A DNA stretch of 56,719 bases from Actinomycetota bacterium (lineage in GTDB: Bacteria > Actinomycetota > Acidimicrobiia > Acidimicrobiales > Palsa-688), in NCBI GenBank assembly GCA_021323695.1, contig JAJPKN010000040.1, forward strand, positions 1 to 56,719, in the 5' to 3' direction. The notes below the pieces were generated by a model. The model saw nothing but the letters and a program-made list of their open reading frames with translations, made no database searches and was not told the origin of the DNA. The position numbers and the translations under genes were made by a program. Below are positions 51,423-56,719 of the stretch, in pieces (the first letter of the stretch is position 1; every line of letters begins with the position of its first letter).

Positions 51423-52460
51423 GTGCCTCGGGTTGACCTTGTCGTACTGGGCGATTGCAATGCTGACCTCGTTGTCCGGGGCGACAACGTGGTGCCGGCC
51501 TTTGGCCAGCAGGAACGTTTGGTCGAGGAAGCCAAGCTGACGATCGGCGGGTCGGGCGGCATCTGCGCCAGCGGGGCGGCCCGCCTCGGGCTGCGGGTGG
51601 CGATGGTCGGCGTAGTCGGGGACGACGTCCTCGGGCGGTTCATGGTGGAGGAGCTGTCCAAGCGCGGTGTGGACGTGTCAGCCGTGCAAGTTGACCCTGT
51701 GGTGCCAACCGGCCTCACGGTCCACCTTGTCCACGGCGAAGACCGGGCTATGCTCACGCAGCCCGGCACGATCGCGTGCCTGGAGGCGGGCCTCGTCGAC
51801 CTGGCCTTGCTCCGAGCCGCGAGGCATGTCCACGTGAGCTCGTACTTCTTGCAGGCGCAGCTGTGGCCGGGCCTGGCCGGCCTGTTGGCGGAAGCCCGCG
51901 ACCACGGCGCCAGCGTCTCGGTTGACCCCAATTGGGACCCGACCGGGACCTGGGACCAGGGCTTGGCGAGCCTCTTGCCCATGGTGGACCAGTTCCTCCC
52001 GAACGGCACAGAAGCTCGCAACGTTGCCAGGGCGCTCACGGGGGCCACGGGCCTTGCCCTCAAGGAACCGGCCACCGCCGACCCGGCGGCCACCGCCGAG
52101 GAACCGGCCACCGCCGACGCGGCGGAGCCGGCAGCCGCCGCTCTGGCCGCCCTCGGCCCGACCGTTGTCGTCAAGTTGGGCCCGCAAGGAGCGCTGGCGG
52201 TTGGGGGCGGCCGGGTGGTGCGGGCAGCCTCCCTGGACGGGGTGTCCCCCGTGGACACCGTCGGTGCTGGCGATTCCTTTGACGCCGGTTACTTGGCGGG
52301 GGCCCTTTCTGGTTACCCCTTGGAGAGGGCCCTGGCCCTGGGTGTTGCCTGCGGCGCGCTCTCCACCCGGGCCAGCGGGGGTACCGATGCCCAGGCCACC
52401 CGGGAGGAAGCCGAGTCGTACGCCGACCGGGTGCTGGCTAACAGCCGGCTCGGCAGCTAG
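51423..52460 (+). CDS. PfkB-family sugar kinase (FrlD-like candidate)
   Basis: A 345-residue ribokinase-fold kinase. The N-terminal signature is LTIGGSGGICASGAARLGLR (the Gly-Gly substrate site) with VGVVGDDVLGRFMVEELSKR. The C-terminal PfkB signature is DTVGAGDSFDAGYLAGAL with catalytic base Asp284. An Ala/Pro/Glu-rich insertion (EPATADPAATAEEPATADAA, residues ~217-237) has repeat character. It phosphorylates a sugar or sugar derivative with ATP. It converges on the SIS-SBP-permease-permease operon, so a common pathway is likely; in B. subtilis the FrlD kinase phosphorylates fructoselysine before FrlB cleaves it. Confidence 0.88.
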   Translation: MPRVDLVVLGDCNADLVVRGDNVVPAFGQQERLVEEAKLTIGGSGGICASGAARLGLRVAMVGVVGDDVLGRFMVEELSKRGVDVSAVQVDPVVPTGLTVHLVHGEDRAMLTQPGTIACLEAGLVDLALLRAARHVHVSSYFLQAQLWPGLAGLLAEARDHGASVSVDPNWDPTGTWDQGLASLLPMVDQFLPNGTEARNVARALTGATGLALKEPATADPAATAEEPATADAAEPAAAALAALGPTVVVKLGPQGALAVGGGRVVRAASLDGVSPVDTVGAGDSFDAGYLAGALSGYPLERALALGVACGALSTRASGGTDAQATREEAESYADRVLANSRLGS

Positions 52461-52475
52461 CGGCTCCAGGCCAGC

Positions 52476-53402
52476 TCATTTAACTGCCCCTGCGGTCACG
52501 CCCTGGATTATGTGGCGGTTCAAGACGAGCGCGATCACACCCGGCACGGCAGCCGCCAAGGTCCCGGCGGCCATGAGGAGCGTCAAGGGGACGATGCGCT
52601 GGCCGTTGAGCGCCGCCACGATGACGGTGACGGGCTGGGTGGAGAGGTCTGATGTCAGCACCAAGGGGAAGAGGAACTGTGCCCAGCCGAGCAGGAAGAC
52701 GATGATCGCGGTCGCGGCTATGCCGGGCAGGGCTACCGGGACGATCACCCGGAGCAGCGCCCCGACTGGCGAGGTGCCGTCGACCAGGGCTGCCTCCTCG
52801 AGCTCGGGCGGCACGTTGTTGAAGTAATTGAACAGGACCCAAATGGCAAGGGGCAAGAACCCCGAGGTGTAAACGAGGATGACGCCAATATAGGTGTTCA
52901 CCAGGTGGACGTTGCTCATGATCCGGTAGAGGGGGATGAGGGTGGCGTAGGCTGGCAGGAGCAATGTTGCCAGCACGCTTACGAAAATGGCCCGCTTGAA
53001 GTGGAAGCGCAGGCGAGCGAAGGCGTACGCCTCGAACACGGCGGCCACCACCGAGAGCACCATCGCCCCTCCCGACTCGATGGTGGCGTTGAGCAGTGAC
53101 CTGCCGAACTGGTAGGCGACCCCCGAGCGGGAGGTGCTGATACCGAACAGCTGCTGGTAGCTGCCTAGGACCAGCGGGGACGGCCAGTAGCGGGCAGGCC
53201 GGCTGGTGGCAGCCGAGAGCGTTGTGAGGCTCGTGTTGAGGGCCCAGTAGAGCGGGAACAGCGACCACAACAAGATCACGGCCAGGGCCACGAGCCGCCC
53301 TAGCACTCTGGCCACCCGCTGTGCCGGGCGTCTGGGCTGCCCGGGGCCCGACCAGCTCGAGGTTGCCCGGGGAGGCCTGGTTGCCGGGGTGGTGGCTGTC
53401 AT
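52476..53402 (-). CDS. CUT1 ABC transporter permease, MalG type (FrlM-like)
   Basis: A 308-residue permease, six helices, with a Pro-rich cytoplasmic leader and LGRLVALAVILLWSLFPLYW as first helix. The EAA loop is ELEEAALVDGTSPVGALLRV followed by IVPVALPGIAATA. The ATG at 53402 overlaps the stop of the upstream permease by 4 bp. Third transport gene of the operon and last before the convergent kinase; the gap to the kinase stop is 15 bp. No ATPase is encoded beside it. Confidence 0.92.
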   Translation of the reverse strand: MTATTPATRPPRATSSWSGPGQPRRPAQRVARVLGRLVALAVILLWSLFPLYWALNTSLTTLSAATSRPARYWPSPLVLGSYQQLFGISTSRSGVAYQFGRSLLNATIESGGAMVLSVVAAVFEAYAFARLRFHFKRAIFVSVLATLLLPAYATLIPLYRIMSNVHLVNTYIGVILVYTSGFLPLAIWVLFNYFNNVPPELEEAALVDGTSPVGALLRVIVPVALPGIAATAIIVFLLGWAQFLFPLVLTSDLSTQPVTVIVAALNGQRIVPLTLLMAAGTLAAAVPGVIALVLNRHIIQGVTAGAVK

Positions 53403-54280
53403 GCCTGGGACCGCCGGTAGAGCAAGGCTATTACTGTCATCGACAGCAGGGCCGTGGCTACTGTCGCCACCAGGGAAAGGGCGTAGCCCTGGCCGAAGTT
53501 CAGGTCCTGGAAGGTCACTATGTAGGTCTGCAGCATGAGGGAAGACCCCAAGGTGGCGTTCCCGTTGAGCACGTAGACCTGGTCGAAGATGTTGAGGGAG
53601 AGGACGAGGGCTTCCACCGAGGACACGGCTAGGGCCGGGCGTATGAGCGGGAGCGTCAGGTACCGGAAGGACTGCCGGCGGTTGGCCCCGTCGACGTGCG
53701 CAGCTTCGTAGAAGTCCCTGGGCACGGACTGGAGGGCAGCCAGGATGATGAGCGCCATAAGCGGCGTGATCTGCCAGATCTGGGACAGCTCGATCAGGGC
53801 GACGGTCAACCAGCGGCTCAGCCCAAGGAAAACCTGGTAGCTGCCGATGAGGTGCAAGGAACGCAGGACGCTGTTGACGACGCCGAAGTTGGGGTCGTAC
53901 ATCCAGTTCCAGATGACGGCTTCTACCACCCCGGGCAGTGCCCACGGGAGGACGACCAAGGCGAGCACCACTCCACGGAAGCGAAAGTGCTGTTGGAGGG
54001 CAGAGGCAATCGCGGTACCGAGCACCACCGAGAAGACAACCCCGATCACCACGTAGGCTGCTGTGTTCGCGATCGAGGTGCGGACAGCCGAGCTGGCGAA
54101 CAGGTCCCGGAAGTTCTCCAGGCCGTTGAACCTGGTCGGCGGGTCCAGGGGTGTCACCCGGAAGAAGGCCTGGACGGTGCTCAGGACGGTCGGGTAGAAC
54201 GAAAGGGCGCCGATGAAGACTACCAGGGGGGAGATCAAGATGTACGGCAGCAGTCGCCCCTGGCTGGCGGGCCGGCTCAT
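53399..54280 (-). CDS. CUT1 ABC transporter permease, MalF type (FrlN-like)
   Basis: A 293-residue permease with short N terminus and six helices from LPYILISPLVVFIGALSFYP. The EAA loop is 'DFYEAAHVDGANRRQSFRYLTLPLIRP'. It is shorter than the MalF-type permease at 17644, so the two transport systems are not recent duplicates. It lies 107 bp downstream of the binding-protein gene, and this gap holds two copies of TCCGGTGACCTGG 21 bp apart (54324 and 54345). Confidence 0.92.
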   Translation of the reverse strand: MSRPASQGRLLPYILISPLVVFIGALSFYPTVLSTVQAFFRVTPLDPPTRFNGLENFRDLFASSAVRTSIANTAAYVVIGVVFSVVLGTAIASALQQHFRFRGVVLALVVLPWALPGVVEAVIWNWMYDPNFGVVNSVLRSLHLIGSYQVFLGLSRWLTVALIELSQIWQITPLMALIILAALQSVPRDFYEAAHVDGANRRQSFRYLTLPLIRPALAVSSVEALVLSLNIFDQVYVLNGNATLGSSLMLQTYIVTFQDLNFGQGYALSLVATVATALLSMTVIALLYRRSQA

Positions 54281-54387
54281 CGCAGCCAGCCCGCCAGTGC
54301 CGGCGCCCTGTGGCTGTAGCTCATCCGGTGACCTGGAAGCTTCGTCCGGTGACCTGGTAGCGGGCGGCGCGCTCGGCTCAGGCGCCG

Positions 54388-55695
54388 TCAGGACTTCAGT
54401 TGGCGGACCTGGCTGGCGATGGCCTGTACCGCCTGCTGCACGGACTCCTGGCCGGCTGCCGCCTCGTGGATGTTGGTGTACACGGCATTGCTGAACGCCG
54501 GGTACCAGGAGGGGGCACCTTCGAGGAAGGGAGCCTCAGCATGCTGACGGAGCAGCTGCTCGAGCTGCTGGGCCTGCGCCAGCTTGCCGGACTTGGCCAG
54601 CAGGTCCAAGCTGGACAGGCGCATGGGCAGCGGGAACCCCTCGATCACGTCCTTGGGGCCGTTGAGGCCGGCCCATATCGCCTGGTTCCTCGTACCTGTG
54701 AACCACTTTATGAACAGTGCGGCTGCCTTGGGGTCCCTGGCGGTCTTGGGGATGCCGATGCCGTCGGGGTTGGCCACGTTGGCCCCGGGGCCGTTGGCGC
54801 CCGGCGTCGGCACGTAGGCGGTCTGGCCGACGACGCTGGACGAGCTGGGCACGTTGTAGATGGACCCGACGCTGCCTGAGTAATCGCACAGGACAGCGGC
54901 AACCCTGTTCTTAGCCATCTCCGTGGTGAAGCCGGTGTAATCGGGCATGTTGATGTTGCCCTTGGGGACCAGGCCGTCCCGGTAAGCGTTGACCATCCAG
55001 GCCATGGCCTTGTAGCCGGGGGAGCTGGGGGAGGTGAAAGCCGGGTTCTCGGCGCGGTCGAGCACTCGCCCACCGAAGGCCGCGGTCATCTGGTACCAGC
55101 AGGTGGACAGGCCCTCGGCTGCCGCGAAGTGGATGTCGAGGGGGTGGGCCATACCTGTTGCCTGCACGCGCTTTAGGGCTGAGGTGAAGCCCGCGAGGGT
55201 GCTCGGGACCTGCGAGACGCCAGCGTTACGAAAATCCTTGGTGTTCACGGTGGTGACCATGAAAGAAGCGTCAAAGGGCATGCCGATCAGCCGGCCGTCC
55301 ACCTCGAAGGTGTCGACCTGGGGCACGTCAGGCTTCAACTGGGCGGGGTTGAACCATTGGTTCAGGGGGTAGAACCAGCCGGTTTTCGCGTACTCGCCGA
55401 CTTTCGACCAGTCGACGTCGGTGGCGTCCGCAAAGTAGACGTTCGAAGTGGCCGCGGCCGCGATCTTGGTCTGGAGGTCGTCCCAACCGATCTCCACCCA
55501 GTTGACTTTGATACCCGTCTGCTTGGTGAACTGGTCGAGGAGCGCTCTGGGCGGGCTTGGGTAGTGCATGGCCACGGTGATCGACTGGGTGCTCGCTGCT
55601 GCGGCGCCGATGGGCAAGCTGGCGCCACCCAGGGCGACCAGGGCGCAAAGGGCCAGCCGGTTGAGCTGCTTTTGTAGCAACTGGGCGGTTCTCAT
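54388..55695 (-). CDS. Extracellular solute-binding protein (FrlO-like)
   Basis: A 435-residue exported protein. Signal peptide LNRLALCALVALGGASLPIG...AAAAS; the Cys at residue 17 lies inside the hydrophobic core, so a lipobox is doubtful. The mature part has SITVAMHYPSPPRALLDQFT, TGIKVNWVEIGWDDLQTKI and ATDVDWSKVGEYAKTGWFYP, typical of family-1 carbohydrate-binding proteins. AGGAGGAGG (55702-55710) precedes the ATG and overlaps the stop of the SIS gene, so the two are coupled. The ligand is a sugar or glycated amine by context. Confidence 0.9.
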   Translation of the reverse strand: MRTAQLLQKQLNRLALCALVALGGASLPIGAAAASTQSITVAMHYPSPPRALLDQFTKQTGIKVNWVEIGWDDLQTKIAAAATSNVYFADATDVDWSKVGEYAKTGWFYPLNQWFNPAQLKPDVPQVDTFEVDGRLIGMPFDASFMVTTVNTKDFRNAGVSQVPSTLAGFTSALKRVQATGMAHPLDIHFAAAEGLSTCWYQMTAAFGGRVLDRAENPAFTSPSSPGYKAMAWMVNAYRDGLVPKGNINMPDYTGFTTEMAKNRVAAVLCDYSGSVGSIYNVPSSSSVVGQTAYVPTPGANGPGANVANPDGIGIPKTARDPKAAALFIKWFTGTRNQAIWAGLNGPKDVIEGFPLPMRLSSLDLLAKSGKLAQAQQLEQLLRQHAEAPFLEGAPSWYPAFSNAVYTNIHEAAAGQESVQQAVQAIASQVRQLKS

Positions 55696-55708
55696 AGGTT
55701 GCCTCCTC

Positions 55709-56608
55709 CTAACGGACGGTGGACGTACCGCTCGGCAGGACTACCGAGCGGCTCAGGAACCTTGGGTGGTCAGGGTCCAGGCCCCGGGACAGCGCCCTGG
55801 CCACGGCCAGGCGTTGCACCAAGACGAGGCCCACCATGGGGTCCTCCGGGGAAGAGACCCAGGTGGCCCCCGTGGAGCGCACCTCGTCCTCGAGGCCTGG
55901 GGGCGGCGGCCCGAGGCACCACACCACCGAGCGAGGGCCCAGGGTGCTCATCGGCCCGTGGCGGAGCTCCATGGCGGGGTACGCCTCGGTCCAGGCCGCG
56001 CTCGTCTCGCGGAGCTTGAGGGCTGCCTCGCTGGCGAGGGCGGCGCCCATGCCGCGACCGATGAAGACGAACTGCTCGAAGCGCCCCGGGTCGACCGGTA
56101 GCGCCGTTGACAGGGCGCGCTCAGCTGCCGTAGCCAGTGCTGTCACGTCTTCGCCCAGGTGTGCCCGCAGCAGCGCCAGGGCGGAGGTGGCAAAGCGGGT
56201 CTGGACGACCGAGGCCTCGTCGGCGAAGCCGAGCACGATCGTCCCAGCCACCAGCTCGGACAGCGGGGTGCCCTGGACGGCGGTGACCCCAGTGACCCGG
56301 GAGCTGGCCTGGGCTCGGCCCACCAGGTCGAGCACCTCGCTGGTCGTCCCTGAGCGGGTGATCACCACCACGTGGTCGTAACCACGGCTCAGGGGCACCT
56401 CTGAGGCCGGGAAGGCGTCCGTCTCCCCGAGCCCGGCTTGTTCCCGCAGGGCGGCATAGGCCTGGGCCATGTAGTAGGAGGTGCCGCAGCCAACGGCCAC
56501 GGCACGCGCGCCGGGGCCGGGCAGCAGGGGAGCGGACGGTCGGGCCATGTCAGCCGCCAGGCGCCAGCACCGGGGCTGGTCGGCCAGTTCTTGCTCGGTT
56601 ACGCTCAC
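55709..56608 (-). CDS. GlmS-like double-SIS sugar isomerase/deglycase (FrlB/AgaS type)
   Basis: A 299-residue protein with two SIS domains and no glutaminase domain. VAVGCGTSYYMAQAYAAL, VVVITRSGTTSEVLDLVGRA, KLRETSAAWTEAYPAMELRHGP and LDPDHPRFLSRSV correspond to the isomerase half of GlmS. Stand-alone members include fructoselysine-6-P deglycase FrlB, glucoselysine-6-P deglycase and amino-sugar-6-P deaminase/isomerases. As first gene of an SBP-permease operon opposite a PfkB kinase, a deglycase role after phosphorylation is plausible but unproven. GTG 56608; a TAATCT -10-like hexamer lies 7 bp upstream, so the mRNA may be leaderless. Confidence 0.85.
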   Translation of the reverse strand: MSVTEQELADQPRCWRLAADMARPSAPLLPGPGARAVAVGCGTSYYMAQAYAALREQAGLGETDAFPASEVPLSRGYDHVVVITRSGTTSEVLDLVGRAQASSRVTGVTAVQGTPLSELVAGTIVLGFADEASVVQTRFATSALALLRAHLGEDVTALATAAERALSTALPVDPGRFEQFVFIGRGMGAALASEAALKLRETSAAWTEAYPAMELRHGPMSTLGPRSVVWCLGPPPPGLEDEVRSTGATWVSSPEDPMVGLVLVQRLAVARALSRGLDPDHPRFLSRSVVLPSGTSTVR

Positions 56609-56719
56609 ATCGGCTAGATTACTAGCTCCCGAAAAACCAGGGTCCTGACCTGCACTTTCGCGCCCGAGGATCCACCAAACGGTGCCCGAATGCTGCGAGG
56701 ATGGGGAAAACCCCTTGTA
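56609..56719. promoter_or_regulatory. Upstream region of SIS operon with small palindrome
   Basis: CTAG-ATTA-CTAG (56614-56625) is an inverted repeat overlapping a -10-like TAATCT (minus strand, 56621-56616) just before the GTG at 56608; it could be an operator. GGGGAAAACCCC (56703-56714) near the edge is a small hairpin. No gene is visible in this stretch. Confidence 0.35.

Overview
This is a G+C-rich bacterial window with actinobacterial habits: many GTG/TTG starts, 1-4 bp gene overlaps, and the actinobacterial gene order phosphomannomutase / Trm112-like / SIS-type phosphoglucose-phosphomannose isomerase. A C-terminal SARP-type regulator, a DUF4388 protein, a secreted protein with repeated 'DGGxFxFGdAxFxGS' modules and a fused E1 alpha-beta dehydrogenase point most plausibly to the Acidimicrobiia. 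That placement is inference from gene content; no rRNA or tRNA gene was found.

Layout. 1-3.75 kb is a decayed accessory patch: two type II toxin-antitoxin modules flank a truncated transposase with an internal stop, followed by fragments of a secreted protein. 3.8-6.1 kb holds a frameshifted DHA2-type efflux pump divergent from a TetR regulator, with twin operator-like sites between them. 6.2-13.6 kb holds a SWIM/SNF2 pair, a heme A synthase, a beta-helix exoprotein and a two-gene membrane operon. 13.6-22.5 kb holds a large STAND/SARP regulator, a CUT1 sugar ABC transporter and a divergent family 3 glycosidase. 22.5-25.3 kb is a large surface protein. 25.6-31.3 kb is a mannose-phosphate operon whose first gene fuses a multi-pass membrane protein to phosphomannomutase. 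31.3-37.1 kb holds an orphan NarL-type regulator, secA, prfB and a NifU-like gene.

37.1-42.1 kb is the most interesting part. An Asp/Asn beta-hydroxylase-like oxygenase overlaps a serine palmitoyltransferase-like alpha-oxoamine synthase, followed by an NAD-dependent epimerase/reductase and, convergently, a large GNAT-like acyltransferase. The set matches the three core enzyme classes of bacterial ceramide synthesis plus a possible hydroxylase.

42.1-51.4 kb holds a repeat cluster, a DUF4388 protein, a lipoprotein-like and a membrane protein, the fused E1, a bifunctional penicillin-binding protein, a C4 zinc-ribbon coiled-coil protein and a DUF72 protein. 51.4-56.6 kb holds a PfkB kinase convergent with an operon of SIS isomerase, solute-binding protein and two permeases. 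Its gene content and order parallel the Bacillus frlBONMD fructosamine operon.

A pattern across the window is the insertion of Gly/Ala/Pro-rich low-complexity segments, often visibly built from 15-33 bp in-frame tandem repeats, into or between conserved enzyme domains.
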